A stretch of DNA of 64,000 bases from Gemmatimonadota bacterium (GTDB taxonomy: Bacteria > Gemmatimonadota > Gemmatimonadetes > Gemmatimonadales > GWC2-71-9), in contig JAJCZX010000014.1 of assembly GCA_029262195.1 (NCBI GenBank), forward strand, positions 62,001-126,000, read 5' to 3'. This document shows, piece after piece, positions 37,271 through 46,602 of this stretch. The position numbers and the translations under genes were made by a program. Below the pieces are notes generated by a model, which saw only the letters and a list, made by a program, of their open reading frames with translations, did no database searches and was not told the origin of the DNA. The first letter of the stretch is position 1. Each line of letters begins with the position of its first letter.

Positions 37271-37299
37271 AACATAACGAATGGGCTAAGTTGAAACAA
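37271..37299 (-). promoter_or_regulatory. Sigma-70-like promoter of the mreBCD-mrdA-rodA operon
   Basis: On the minus strand, TTGTTT (37294-37299) and TATGTT (37271-37276) are exactly 17 bases apart. They lie between the ald terminator and mreB, leaving a leader of about 70 bases. No other candidate in the gap is as good. Confidence 0.45.
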
Positions 37300-37330
37300 G
37301 GTCGGGGGTTACGCACCCCCGACCCCTTTT
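37300..37330 (-). terminator. Terminator hairpin downstream of ald
   Basis: GGTCGGGGGT (37300-37309) pairs perfectly with ACCCCCGACC (37315-37324) around a five-base loop. It lies about 20 bases after the ald stop. On the minus strand the tail is TTGTTTC, so the T run is modest. On the + strand CCTTTT follows. The stem is very stable, and the tail also forms the -35 box of the mreB promoter. Confidence 0.65.
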
Positions 37331-37350
37331 CATCGACCGTTGCGCCTACC

Positions 37351-38463
37351 CTACAGTACCTCCGCGTAATCTACCAGCGGCAGACCGAAGGCCTCGGCGA
37401 CACCCGGGTAGACAGTCTTACCGTTGACCACATTCAGACCAAGAGCCAGTGCCTTATCCCGGCGACAGGATTCCTGCCACCCACGGGCGGCCAAGGTCCT
37501 GGCGTACGGGAAGGTGGCGTTGGTAAGGGCAAGGGTAGATGTTCGAGGCACGCCACCTGGCATGTTGGCTACCGCGTAGTGAATAACACCATCAACCACG
37601 TAAGTAGGATCTTCGTGCGTAGTCGCTTTGATGGTCTCGATACAACCACCTTGATCAACCGCGACATCAACGATTACCGAACCCTCCTGCATCAGCGAGA
37701 GGTCTTCACGCTTTATCAATTTCGGCGCCTTCGCCCCTGGCAATAACACGGCACCAACGAGGAGATCCGCCCTGCTCGCCTGCTCCAGGATATTGTGCCT
37801 GTTGGAGTGGAGAAGGTTGACGTTGGCGGGCATGACGTCCGACAGATAACGCAAACGTTCAAGCGAAAGATCAAGGATTGTTACGTTCGCGCCCAAACCA
37901 GCCGCCATTTTTGCAGCGTTGGTTCCAACAACACCACCTCCGATGACCACAACATTACCGGGAAGAACACCCGGCACCCCACCGAGGAGGATCCCTCTTC
38001 CACCGGCCACCCTTTCGAGAATTCTGGCACCTTCCTGAACCGCCATCCGACCGGCAACTTCGCTCATCGGCGTTAGTAAAGGCAGCTCACCCGAAGGTAG
38101 CTGCACGGTCTCGTAGGCAATCGCCACACTATTCGATTTGATGATAGCCTGAGTCAATTCCTCTGCGGCAGCAAAGTGGAAATAGGTAAACAGCACCTGC
38201 CCGTCCCTGATGCGCCCCCATTCAGGTTCAATCGGCTCTTTAACCTTCATTATCATCTCAGCGCGAGACCACACTTCGTCGGCATCTTTTCCGATGGTAG
38301 CACCCACGGACTTAAAGTCTTCGTTAGAAAAACCGCTGCCGACACCCGCCTGATCTTCGACAATCACTTGGTGCCCGTCACGAACCAGGACTTCCGCGCC
38401 AGCGGGAACGAGAGCGATTCGGTTCTCGTTGGTCTTAATTTCTTTGGGGACTCCGATAATCAT
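37351..38463 (-). CDS. ald: Alanine dehydrogenase
   Basis: Ald interconverts L-alanine and pyruvate plus ammonia with NAD. At 370 residues it matches the family throughout. It starts [20 protein letters not shown], and [10 protein letters not shown] carries the pyruvate-binding Lys. The NAD motif is [22 protein letters not shown], and the catalytic VDQGGCIET and the [23 protein letters not shown] segments follow. It has its own terminator and probably its own transcript, between the M16 peptidase and mreB. Confidence 0.97.
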   Translation of the reverse strand: MIIGVPKEIKTNENRIALVPAGAEVLVRDGHQVIVEDQAGVGSGFSNEDFKSVGATIGKDADEVWSRAEMIMKVKEPIEPEWGRIRDGQVLFTYFHFAAAEELTQAIIKSNSVAIAYETVQLPSGELPLLTPMSEVAGRMAVQEGARILERVAGGRGILLGGVPGVLPGNVVVIGGGVVGTNAAKMAAGLGANVTILDLSLERLRYLSDVMPANVNLLHSNRHNILEQASRADLLVGAVLLPGAKAPKLIKREDLSLMQEGSVIVDVAVDQGGCIETIKATTHEDPTYVVDGVIHYAVANMPGGVPRTSTLALTNATFPYARTLAARGWQESCRRDKALALGLNVVNGKTVYPGVAEAFGLPLVDYAEVL

Positions 38464-38486
38464 TTTAGATCGCCCGTAAAAAGTGT

Positions 38487-39737
38487 CTAATTAGGACCTA
38501 ACCACACCGTAGTCTGGCGGTCCGGTGAAAAGAACTCGTTTCCAACCTGTGCAATCTCATCCGCGCTTACCGCGTCGATCCTCTTGAGGACGTCATCTAT
38601 ACGGGTATAACTCTCTCCATAAAGTTCCGAACCCGCCAATCTGTACATACGTGCCGAAGTGCTCTCCAGCCCCAGGGTAATATGGCCCTTTATTTGCTGC
38701 TTTGCCCCACTGAGTTCTTCGTCAGTGAGCCCATTCTTTTCAATCTTCGACAATTCGTCTCGGATGGCCTCCACGGCGTCGCCCGCCGTGTCGGGATGGG
38801 TCCCGACATAGACTCCAGTGACTCCAGTATGGCCATAGAAAGACTGATAGGAATATACCGAATACGCCAATCCAAGCTCCTCCCTAACTCGTTGGAAAAG
38901 CCGACTCGACATCCCCGACCCCAGCACCGCGTTCACGAGCATAAGTGGATACCTGCGCCGGTCAGTGTACGGGAAGGTGTCGGTACCCATAACGATATGA
39001 GTCTGGGCCGAATCCCGCTCTACTCTCACCGTTTCCCTTGAGGCAGCCGGGACCGGATCAACCTCCGCAACCGCCGGTCCAGGTTCGAAGGTCAACCAGC
39101 CCGCTTTGGTCAGATACTTGAGCAGCACTTCATGATCAAGGTTCCCTGCCGCCGCGATAACCGCATGCCCGGGGTGATAAGCCCGCTGGTGCAGGGCCCG
39201 CACATCATCGCTGTGCAACTGGGCAACGGTCTCCTTGGTGCCGAGAATATTGAACCCGTAGGAATGGTCAGGCCAGAGGGTACGGGAATGTAGGTCAAAA
39301 ACAATGTCGTCCGGGGTATCGTCAACGGTGCTTATTTCTTCGAGCACAACCCGACGTTCGAGTTCGAGATCTTCCTGCCGAAGGGTCGGCTCTCTAACAA
39401 GGTCCGTAAGCACGTCCACCGCACGCGGTAGATCTTCATCAAGGATACGGGCCTGGAAACAGGTGTGATCGCGAGCGGTGTATGCATCCAACGATCCACC
39501 ACGAACCTCGAGTTCAAGCGCAATCTGCCGGGCCGATCTGCGGGAAGTTCCTTTGAAAACCATGTGCTCCAACAAATGAGACACACCCATCTTCGAGGGT
39601 GCCTCATGTGCTGATGCAGATTTTACCCAGATGCCTATTCCGGCGGACCGTACGCCAGGAATCGACTCGGAGATGATGGTTAGGCCGTTTTCCGCTACGG
39701 TACGGAAAAGACCCTCATCAAGTCTCTCAGTTTTCAC
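38487..39737 (-). CDS. M16-family zinc peptidase (PqqL/MPP-like)
   Basis: A 416-residue single-chain M16 metallopeptidase of the type usually found next to pnp. The inverted zinc motif is HLLEHM near residue 52, with the third ligand Glu in VLEEISTVDDTPDD about 75 residues later. The C-terminal half repeats the fold without the zinc ligands. Substrates are unknown; relatives process peptides or signal sequences. The start appears to be the GTG at 39737, five bases after the pnp stop, with no strong ribosome site, so coupling to pnp is likely. Confidence 0.92.
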   Translation of the reverse strand: MKTERLDEGLFRTVAENGLTIISESIPGVRSAGIGIWVKSASAHEAPSKMGVSHLLEHMVFKGTSRRSARQIALELEVRGGSLDAYTARDHTCFQARILDEDLPRAVDVLTDLVREPTLRQEDLELERRVVLEEISTVDDTPDDIVFDLHSRTLWPDHSYGFNILGTKETVAQLHSDDVRALHQRAYHPGHAVIAAAGNLDHEVLLKYLTKAGWLTFEPGPAVAEVDPVPAASRETVRVERDSAQTHIVMGTDTFPYTDRRRYPLMLVNAVLGSGMSSRLFQRVREELGLAYSVYSYQSFYGHTGVTGVYVGTHPDTAGDAVEAIRDELSKIEKNGLTDEELSGAKQQIKGHITLGLESTSARMYRLAGSELYGESYTRIDDVLKRIDAVSADEIAQVGNEFFSPDRQTTVWLGPN

Positions 39738-39742
39738 AGTGG

Positions 39743-41827
39743 TTACGCTGGTTTGTCGATCAATGCCTTGCGGGAAAGCTTCATCTTACCGCGATCATCG
39801 ATGGCGAGAAGTTTGACCCTGACCTGGTCACCCTTTTTGACCACCTCTTCGGTGTTTTCGGTCCGCGCATGCTGCAGTTCCGAAATGTGAAGCAATCCCT
39901 CCGTTCCCGGGAAAATCTCGACGAATGCACCAAAAGTCGTGGTGCTCTTGACAACCCCTTCGTAAATCTTGCCGACCTCGGGCTCCTCAAGCATGCCGGA
40001 AATGATCTCCCTGGCACGCTCGCCGGAGTCTCCGTCCACCGACGAAATGGTTACCACACCGGTATCTTCTATATTGATCTCAGCACCGGTCTCTTCCTGA
40101 ATACCGCGAATCGTTTTGCCCTTGGGCCCGATGATCTCACCGATACGTTCAGGGTTAACGTTAATCGAGATGATTCTCGGGGCGTACTCCGAGAGGTCGT
40201 CCTTGTGGGATGTGATGACCTTGGCCATCTCACCGAGAATGTGCAGTCGAGCAGTATTGGCTTTGCCGAGTGCTTCTCTCAACAGATCGAGGTCAAGGCC
40301 TGCAATTTTGATGTCCATCTGGATTGAGGTGATACCCTCACTCGTCCCCACAACTTTGAAATCCATGTCGCCAAGATGATCTTCAGCTCCGAGAATATCA
40401 GTGAGTATCGCGACACGATCCCCGTCTTTGATCAGCCCCATTGCCACTCCGGCGCAGGGAGTCTTGATTGGAACACCGGCATCCATCAAAGCCATAGAAC
40501 CACTGCAAACCGTAGCCATCGATGAGGAACCGTTGGACTCCAGAATCTCCGATACAACCCGAAGGGTGTACGGGAAGTCATCATAATCCGGCAACACCGC
40601 CTGAAGGCCGCGTTCTGCCAACATGCCGTGACCGATTTCCCGACGCGACACGCCGCGAATCGGCTTCACCTCTCCAACCGAGTAAGGCGGGAAGTTGTAG
40701 TGTAACATGAAGCTCTTGGTATCCAACTCAGGGTTGGTAATCGAGTCGATGCGTTGTTCGTCGCGAATGGTACCCAGAGTCACCGTGGCCAGGGCCTGTG
40801 TTTGTCCTCTGGTGAATAGCGCTGATCCATGAGTTCTGGGAATAACCGAAATCTCACCCGAGATCGGACGTACCGTGTCGGGATCGCGACCGTCGATACG
40901 ACGGTTTTCGCTCAGGATTTGTTCCCTTACCGCCTTCGCCTCAACTCCTCCAACAAGTTCACCCACGAAACCTATTTCTTCCTCGAACTCCTCTTCAAGT
41001 TGCGCGGTGACGTCAGCTGCAACCTGGGAAAGAGCCTCGCCTCGAGCGGCCTTGCCCTCGGTATTGATCACAGCAGCAACAGGACCCGCGGCAAGCTCCT
41101 GAACCCTGGCCGCAAGTTCGTCTGAAGCTTTGTTAGCTGTCCAACTCATTTCGTCGACCGATACCTGGCCGATCATTTCATTCTGAAGGTCGATCAGGTC
41201 TGCGAGGTTTTTCTGAGCGTAAACCAACGCATCTGCAATCTCATCCTCGGAGAGCTCAAGAGCTCCACCCTCAACCATCTGAATCGATTCCGCATTACCT
41301 GCTACGACCAGTTCAAGGTCGCTCTCGTTCAATTGCTGATAGGTTGGGTTTAGAACAAACTCACCATCAATTCTTCCGACCCGTACACAGGCCACAGGGC
41401 CAGCCCAGGGAAGCGGGGAAATCGCGAGAGCAGCAGAGGCTGCGTTCAAACCAAGAATGGATGCGTCGTTTTCCTGGTCGGTCGAAAGGACCGTCACAAA
41501 AACCTGTACCTCATTCTGGAAGCCTTTTGGAAAAAGCGGACGAATAGCCCGGTCAATCACTCGACAGGAAAGGATTTCCTGATCTGAAGGGCGCGCTTCC
41601 CGTTTGATAAATCCACCTGGGATTTTTCCCGCCGCATAGGCCTTTTCGCGAAACTCAACTGTAAGGGGGAAAAACGGAAGGTGGGACTGCTTGTTGGAAA
41701 CGGTAATTGTGGCGAGCACCATCGTGTCACCGTACTGGGCGAGAACGCTTCCCGCCGCCTGCTTGGCTAGTCGCCCGGTCTCTAAACCGAGCTGGCGACC
41801 GCCAACGTCTTTTGAACAATTAATCAC
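39743..41827 (-). CDS. pnp: Polyribonucleotide nucleotidyltransferase (PNPase)
   Basis: PNPase degrades RNA phosphorolytically from the 3' end. The 694 residues show two RNase PH domains, with HYNFPPYSVGE and RREIGHG in the second. A KH domain follows near residue 555 (NPERIGEIIGPKGKTIRGI), then an S1 domain (VVKSTTTFGAFVEIFPGTEGLLHIS). The start is GTG (V-I-N-C-S-K). As in many bacteria it follows rpsO, and a terminator-like hairpin lies between the two. Confidence 0.97.
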   Translation of the reverse strand: MINCSKDVGGRQLGLETGRLAKQAAGSVLAQYGDTMVLATITVSNKQSHLPFFPLTVEFREKAYAAGKIPGGFIKREARPSDQEILSCRVIDRAIRPLFPKGFQNEVQVFVTVLSTDQENDASILGLNAASAALAISPLPWAGPVACVRVGRIDGEFVLNPTYQQLNESDLELVVAGNAESIQMVEGGALELSEDEIADALVYAQKNLADLIDLQNEMIGQVSVDEMSWTANKASDELAARVQELAAGPVAAVINTEGKAARGEALSQVAADVTAQLEEEFEEEIGFVGELVGGVEAKAVREQILSENRRIDGRDPDTVRPISGEISVIPRTHGSALFTRGQTQALATVTLGTIRDEQRIDSITNPELDTKSFMLHYNFPPYSVGEVKPIRGVSRREIGHGMLAERGLQAVLPDYDDFPYTLRVVSEILESNGSSSMATVCSGSMALMDAGVPIKTPCAGVAMGLIKDGDRVAILTDILGAEDHLGDMDFKVVGTSEGITSIQMDIKIAGLDLDLLREALGKANTARLHILGEMAKVITSHKDDLSEYAPRIISINVNPERIGEIIGPKGKTIRGIQEETGAEINIEDTGVVTISSVDGDSGERAREIISGMLEEPEVGKIYEGVVKSTTTFGAFVEIFPGTEGLLHISELQHARTENTEEVVKKGDQVRVKLLAIDDRGKMKLSRKALIDKPA

Positions 41828-41850
41828 TTTGCTAAATCCTCAGAGCATAA

Positions 41851-41891
41851 GAAAACCGCGACACAGGAGTGCTCTGATCCCGTGCGTCGCG
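41851..41891 (-). terminator. Terminator-like hairpin between rpsO and pnp
   Basis: On the minus strand, CGCGACGCA (41883-41891) pairs with TGTGTCGCG (41857-41865), one G-U included. The inner arms GGA/TCC can extend it, and GGTTTTC follows. In E. coli a terminator and RNase III site also separate rpsO from pnp, so partial termination and processing are likely here. Confidence 0.6.
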
Positions 41892-41911
41892 TAACGAAAA
41901 CAAAAAAATGT

Positions 41912-42172
41912 TTAGTGGCGGAGGCCGAGATCCCCGATGAGCTTACGATAGCCCTCGAGGTCTTTACTCTTCAGATAGGTTAGGAGGCTGCGCCGCTTGC
42001 TGACCATCTTGAGGAGGCCGCGTCTGCCATGGTGGTCTTTCTTGTGAGCGCGGAAGTGGTCGGTCAAGTGGTTGATACGTTCCGTAAGCAACGCGACCTG
42101 CACTGTAGTGGAGCCGGTGTCGCGGTCATTGATGCGAAACTTCGAAACGGTGGTGTCCTTGTCAAAACTCAT
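41912..42172 (-). CDS. rpsO: 30S ribosomal protein S15
   Basis: S15 binds the central domain of 16S rRNA. The start is the ATG at 42172 (MSFDKDTTV), giving 86 residues, close to the usual 89. The frame is open further upstream, but without homology. The conserved [33 protein letters not shown] and RRSLLTYLK segments are all present. A GAGGA ribosome site lies about ten bases upstream. The gene is divergent from a Ser/Thr kinase gene. Confidence 0.96.
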   Translation of the reverse strand: MSFDKDTTVSKFRINDRDTGSTTVQVALLTERINHLTDHFRAHKKDHHGRRGLLKMVSKRRSLLTYLKSKDLEGYRKLIGDLGLRH

Positions 42173-42241
42173 TTGATGTGTATCCTCACAGGACACAAAA
42201 GTGCCCCTTAAGTCGCTTTTTACCTTGTGGTTAAGCACAGA

Positions 42242-42270
42242 AACTTAAACGTACAAACTCCCACTGTAAA
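42242..42270 (-). promoter_or_regulatory. Possible promoter of rpsO-pnp
   Basis: On the minus strand, TTTACA (42265-42270) and TAAGTT (42242-42247) are 17 bases apart, about 70 bases upstream of the S15 start. The leader could hold an S15 autoregulatory site, but I see no clear structure. Confidence 0.35.
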
Positions 42271-42275
42271 GGCTG

Positions 42276-43265
42276 ATGACCGACACCGCTGAAGATCTTG
42301 TTGGAACCCAAATCGGCGACTACATCCTTACTAGGTTGCTGGGCCAGGGTGGTTTCGCCTGGGTGTTTGCCGCCCACCGTGAGGGGGAGGACCAAGGGTA
42401 TGCGTTGAAGGTACTAAAGCCACGTTTTTCAGGGGATGCCGCGTTCGAAGCCCGGTTCCGTTCCGAAACCCAGGTCACAGCGGACCTGGACCACCGGGGA
42501 ATCATCGACATCTCCGAGGTCTCCCAGGCAGGCGCCTTCACTTTTTTTGCGATGGAACTGTTCCCTGGTTCCCTGGCAGATTTCCTTGAGAAAGAAGAAA
42601 TCGCCCCCGAACCCATGCTTCACAAAATCGGGATGGATATTTCCGGGGCCCTGTCCTGCGCCCACGAAGCAGGGATTATTCACCGGGACATCAAAACGGC
42701 AAACATCATGTTGCGGGCAGATGGGTCGGCGGTACTCTCCGATTTCGGAATTGCGAGGGGTCGTTCGTTAAACTCTTCGGCCACCAGCGCAAACATGACT
42801 ATCGGTACCCCGCACTATCTCTCCCCGGAGCAGGCACAGGGCAGGCCGTTTGACGGCAGGAGCGACATCTACGCTCTCGGAGTCACCCTCTATAAGGCAG
42901 GAACCGGGCAACTACCCTTCCGGTCCACAGACTGGTTCGAACTCGCTCGAATGCACGTTGAGGAAGCCCCCGAGTTACCAACCGCACTGAACCCGAATCT
43001 GTCGAGACGTTTGGAGAGGATTATTCTCCGTTGCCTGGCCAAACACCCGGACGACCGCTACCAGACTGCGGGTGAACTCTACGCCGAACTGGAGCATGTT
43101 CACGACGCGCACAGATCCACTTCCCAGTTTGGAGCTGATCAGGACGCAATTCTCGCGGCCATCGCGGCGTTGGACGGTGACACGAAAAAAAGTTTGCCCA
43201 TGGTCGTGAAGATTGCAGCGGTCACAGTGATCGTGGCGCTGCTGATTTTTATTTCGATGGCCTGA
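42276..43265 (+). CDS. Membrane-anchored Hanks-type Ser/Thr protein kinase
   Basis: A eukaryote-like kinase of 329 residues. The P-loop GQGGFAWV is at 23-30, the ATP Lys is K45, the catalytic loop HRDIKTAN is at 136-143, DFG at 156-158 and the activation segment GTPHYLSPE at 177-185. All catalytic residues are present. A single transmembrane helix forms the extreme C-terminus (about 306-328), with nothing beyond it, so the kinase is tail-anchored without an extracellular sensor. It is the only + strand gene in a long minus-strand region. Its stop touches the rseP stop with no gap. The target is unknown. Confidence 0.93.
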   Translation: MTDTAEDLVGTQIGDYILTRLLGQGGFAWVFAAHREGEDQGYALKVLKPRFSGDAAFEARFRSETQVTADLDHRGIIDISEVSQAGAFTFFAMELFPGSLADFLEKEEIAPEPMLHKIGMDISGALSCAHEAGIIHRDIKTANIMLRADGSAVLSDFGIARGRSLNSSATSANMTIGTPHYLSPEQAQGRPFDGRSDIYALGVTLYKAGTGQLPFRSTDWFELARMHVEEAPELPTALNPNLSRRLERIILRCLAKHPDDRYQTAGELYAELEHVHDAHRSTSQFGADQDAILAAIAALDGDTKKSLPMVVKIAAVTVIVALLIFISMA

Positions 43266-44627
43266 CTACGAAAACAGCCTGACAATATCGTTGGTCACAG
43301 CCATCGCCATGATGAGGAGGAGCAGCACCATACCGACCTGGCTCAATCGCATTCGAACGTTAACCGAAAGTGGCTTTCGCCGCACCGCCTCAAGCATCAA
43401 AAACACCAGATGACCACCGTCCAACACGGGAATGGGAAGAAGGTTCAGGACCGCCAGGTTAACTGACAGAAACGCCATGAATAGAAGCAGCGATTCCGGC
43501 CCGATGGCAGCTGCCTGTCCCGAAAGTCGACCAATCGTAATTGGCCCTCCGAGCTCTCTGGGAGAAACCGCCCCCGAGAAGAGACCCTTCAGCGAAAAGA
43601 GGACAAGACCGATATTGTTCGCCGTCGCTCTGAAACCGACACCGATAGAGGCGATCGGACCATAGGTTACCCTTTCTGAGTCGGTCCACATACCGATACC
43701 GATCCGACCAACTTCTCTCGTCTCGTCGGACCCGGGCACACTGACCTCCGCAGTTTCAGGCGTAATGTCGAAGCTCAACAACTCCCCGTTGCGAGCCACA
43801 GCAATGGTTATTTCTTCCCCCCCGCGCCCTTCAATCATCCCCACCATCGCGTCCCACGTCGGAACGGTATCGACGCCAACCTTCACGACCCTGTCCAGGG
43901 AGTTCAGACCGACTGCAGCGGCAGGAGTGCCGGGGAGCACCTGTCCCACGATCGGTTGGCGAAGCTGCACAAGCGCGTCAAAAACCGCAACTCGCTTTTC
44001 GATTTCAAAAGCGCTTATCGGAACTTCAATCATCCCTGGTTCTCCGCTAAACTCGAAGACAAGCGTTTCAGTCGTTCCCGCCCTCAAGAGGTCCGCGACT
44101 TCGTTCCAGGATTCGATCGGTTCATCGTTGATCGACAGAATTTCAGTCCCGAAAGGAACAGCCGTGAGGGGTAATGCTTCGGCTGGTAATCCCTCTGCGC
44201 GCACCTCCGCCAGAGTCGTGTTGGGATCCACCCGATTTCCGTAGACGAAAGCCATTCCCGCGTAAACTACCCACGCAAAAAGGGCGTTCATTATGACGCC
44301 CGCAGAAATAACAAGTATTCGCGCGCTGACCGACTTGGTTTCGAAAAGTTTGTGTTCGGGGAATTCTTGTTCTACGTCGCCCCCTTCGATGTTTTCGACC
44401 CCGCCCTCGTCTTCTTTGGTGGCCATTTTCACATAGCCACCAAACGGGATCCAGGAAATTACATATTCAGTTTCCCCTCGCTGGAACCTCAGCGGTGTAA
44501 TTGGGCCAAGGCCAATCGAAAACCGGGGGACACCAATTCCGACCGACTTGGCCGCCATAAAATGCCCGAGTTCGTGAACAAAGATCAGAACACCCAGAAC
44601 AAAAATTAACGAAACTACTGTGAGCAT
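43266..44627 (-). CDS. rseP: RIP site-2 zinc metalloprotease (RseP)
   Basis: RseP cuts membrane-embedded anti-sigma factors and signal peptides. The zinc motif HELGH lies in the first membrane helix (VLIFVHELGHFMAAK, near residue 19), and the third ligand is in NLLPIPVLDGGHL near residue 400. One or two PDZ domains occupy the middle, with GTEILSINDEPI near residue 160 and AAAVGLNSLDRVVKVG near residue 237. It is 453 residues long. The ATG overlaps the end of dxr by 13 bases. The uppS-cdsA-dxr-rseP order is conserved in many bacteria. Confidence 0.96.
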   Translation of the reverse strand: MLTVVSLIFVLGVLIFVHELGHFMAAKSVGIGVPRFSIGLGPITPLRFQRGETEYVISWIPFGGYVKMATKEDEGGVENIEGGDVEQEFPEHKLFETKSVSARILVISAGVIMNALFAWVVYAGMAFVYGNRVDPNTTLAEVRAEGLPAEALPLTAVPFGTEILSINDEPIESWNEVADLLRAGTTETLVFEFSGEPGMIEVPISAFEIEKRVAVFDALVQLRQPIVGQVLPGTPAAAVGLNSLDRVVKVGVDTVPTWDAMVGMIEGRGGEEITIAVARNGELLSFDITPETAEVSVPGSDETREVGRIGIGMWTDSERVTYGPIASIGVGFRATANNIGLVLFSLKGLFSGAVSPRELGGPITIGRLSGQAAAIGPESLLLFMAFLSVNLAVLNLLPIPVLDGGHLVFLMLEAVRRKPLSVNVRMRLSQVGMVLLLLIMAMAVTNDIVRLFS

Positions 44628-45751
44628 ATTTGCTCCGCCTTCTCCCTGGCCCAGCGGTCGGCTTCCACTACAGCTTCAAGTGATGCCGCCTGCTGGACCT
44701 CATGAGCATTCAAAACTTCCTCTATCACGTCAGGAACTCCACCCAACAGCATTCCCCCTTCGAGGAAAACGCGCACAGCTACCTCGTTGGCCGCATTGAA
44801 AACGGCCGGAGCGGTCCCCCCATCTCGACCCGACTGGACACCCAGTCCGAAGGTTGGGAACGCGTCGTGCCTGACTTCTTCGAACTCGATATTCCCGGCC
44901 GCAACCGGATTGTAACGCCTCACTCCATCATCGGCCAACCGCCCCGGGTGGGTCAGCGCGTAAAGAATCGGCAATTCCATATTCGGGAAGCCGACCTGTG
45001 CGAGGATTGAACCGTCCACAAAGTCCACGAACGAATGGACAATCGATTGGGGGTGCACTACGACCTCCACCTGATCATAGTCCAATCCGAACAGGTAGTG
45101 GGCCTCGATTACCTCCAACGCCTTGTTGGCGAGCGTCGCGCTATCGACCGTTATCTTGCGCCCCATTTCCCACGTCGGGTGATTCAGAGCTTGCTCCGCC
45201 GTGGCCTCACGGATTCTGTCCCTGGCAAGGCTGCGGAACGGTCCACCAGAAGCGGTGAGGATTAGCCTGGCTACTTCAGATTTTCCGTAGCCCGTGATAC
45301 ATTGGAGAACCGCGCTGTGTTCCGAGTCGACCGGGATCAACTCGCCCCCGCCCTCTTCCAAAGCCTCGTTGACAATGTCTCCGGCCATGACCAATGATTC
45401 TTTGTTCGCCAGGGCCACTCTCTTACCAGCACGCAACGCAGCCAACGTTGCTCTTAAGCCAGCAGCTCCTACCACCGCGTTGACGACGACATCGACACCA
45501 GGATGGGTGGCGGCGTGCTCCAGACTGTCAGCGCCCTGTTCCGAAACCCACGCCGGACAGTCTTCACCGTCAGCACCTGAAAGACCGACGAAGTCTGGTT
45601 TCACCAACTCGGCCTGTTGTTTTAGCAAATCGATTGACCGGTTCGCCGTCAGAGCAACCGCATGGAAATGGTCAGACTGTCTTTGGAGAACGTTCAGAGT
45701 GCTCCGTCCGATTGACCCGGTTGAACCGAGTACGGCAACGCCGGTACTCAT
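44615..45751 (-). CDS. dxr: 1-deoxy-D-xylulose 5-phosphate reductoisomerase
   Basis: Dxr makes methylerythritol 4-phosphate, the second step of the MEP isoprenoid pathway. The NADPH motif is VLGSTGSIGRSTL at the N-terminus. The metal and substrate residues are in VDSEHSAVLQ and LTASGGPFR, and HPTWEMGRKITVDSATLANKALEVIEA is the family signature. The 378 residues are a normal length. Its ATG overlaps the cdsA stop. Its product feeds undecaprenyl phosphate synthesis by UppS from the same operon. Confidence 0.97.
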   Translation of the reverse strand: MSTGVAVLGSTGSIGRSTLNVLQRQSDHFHAVALTANRSIDLLKQQAELVKPDFVGLSGADGEDCPAWVSEQGADSLEHAATHPGVDVVVNAVVGAAGLRATLAALRAGKRVALANKESLVMAGDIVNEALEEGGGELIPVDSEHSAVLQCITGYGKSEVARLILTASGGPFRSLARDRIREATAEQALNHPTWEMGRKITVDSATLANKALEVIEAHYLFGLDYDQVEVVVHPQSIVHSFVDFVDGSILAQVGFPNMELPILYALTHPGRLADDGVRRYNPVAAGNIEFEEVRHDAFPTFGLGVQSGRDGGTAPAVFNAANEVAVRVFLEGGMLLGGVPDVIEEVLNAHEVQQAASLEAVVEADRWAREKAEQICSQ

Positions 45752-46602
45752 ATCAACCCGAATAGTTTGAACACAATCGCTGTTGATGGTAGAACCCAGT
45801 AAAGCGAATCGAGTCTGTCCAGAACCCCACCATGGCCCGGAAAGAAGTTACCGGAGTCCTTGATACCCGCTTCCCTCTTGAACAATGATTCAACCAGGTC
45901 GCCGATTTGTCCCAGGACTCCGACAACGAACCCAACCGCCAACAAAAACATGAGAGGTAATTCGAGCCCGAAACGATCTAAAGCCAGGAAATCAAAGACT
46001 GGAGCCAGTGCAACCGACCCGAGAGCACCGGATATGGCACCGGACCATGTTTTATTGGGACTGACGACCGGAGCGAATTTCTTACCGCCGATCATGCCGC
46101 CGAAGCTCATTGCCAACGAATCACATGCCCACGTCAACGCCAACGGTAACAACACGAGCCAGGTTGCAGCCAGCGCACTGGGCGTTTCGGGCAGATGCCT
46201 CAGGACGATGATTGCCGAGGACATGCCCGCAGTATACAGGGCTGAAAACACAGCCACTGAGATAGAGGTTAGCGGGTTTCTGTTCGGGCCCCTTGAGAGA
46301 GAAACCAGCGAGACCAACACCACCCAGAGGGGGAATGCTGCAGCGAGCCACGCGACACCGATGGTGCCCGACACGTTGAGGTAAACGGCTATGGGGATCA
46401 AAAACGCGCCCACCGCCCCCGCAAGATCAAGGGCTTCACCGCTTTTCGCCCGAAAGAGCCCCGAGAATTCGAGGCTACCCAGAGCCCCGAAAACAGCGAT
46501 CAAACCGGTAAGTGCCCAACCTCCGAGGTAGATCAAACCGAAGGCTGTGGGGATCGCGATCCCCGCGACACCGATTCGTGTCGCCATGTTACGAGAGATC
46601 AT
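45748..46602 (-). CDS. cdsA: Phosphatidate cytidylyltransferase
   Basis: CdsA makes CDP-diacylglycerol, the donor used by PssA (encoded at 5577-6410). This 284-residue membrane protein has about eight helices. The C-terminal signature is SPNKTWSGAISGALGS near residue 195, then GQIGDLVESLFKREAGIKDSGNFFPGHGGVLDRLDSL near residue 235, which holds the metal-binding Asp residues. The ATG overlaps the uppS stop. A second ATG five codons in is an alternative. Confidence 0.95.
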   Translation of the reverse strand: MISRNMATRIGVAGIAIPTAFGLIYLGGWALTGLIAVFGALGSLEFSGLFRAKSGEALDLAGAVGAFLIPIAVYLNVSGTIGVAWLAAAFPLWVVLVSLVSLSRGPNRNPLTSISVAVFSALYTAGMSSAIIVLRHLPETPSALAATWLVLLPLALTWACDSLAMSFGGMIGGKKFAPVVSPNKTWSGAISGALGSVALAPVFDFLALDRFGLELPLMFLLAVGFVVGVLGQIGDLVESLFKREAGIKDSGNFFPGHGGVLDRLDSLYWVLPSTAIVFKLFGLI

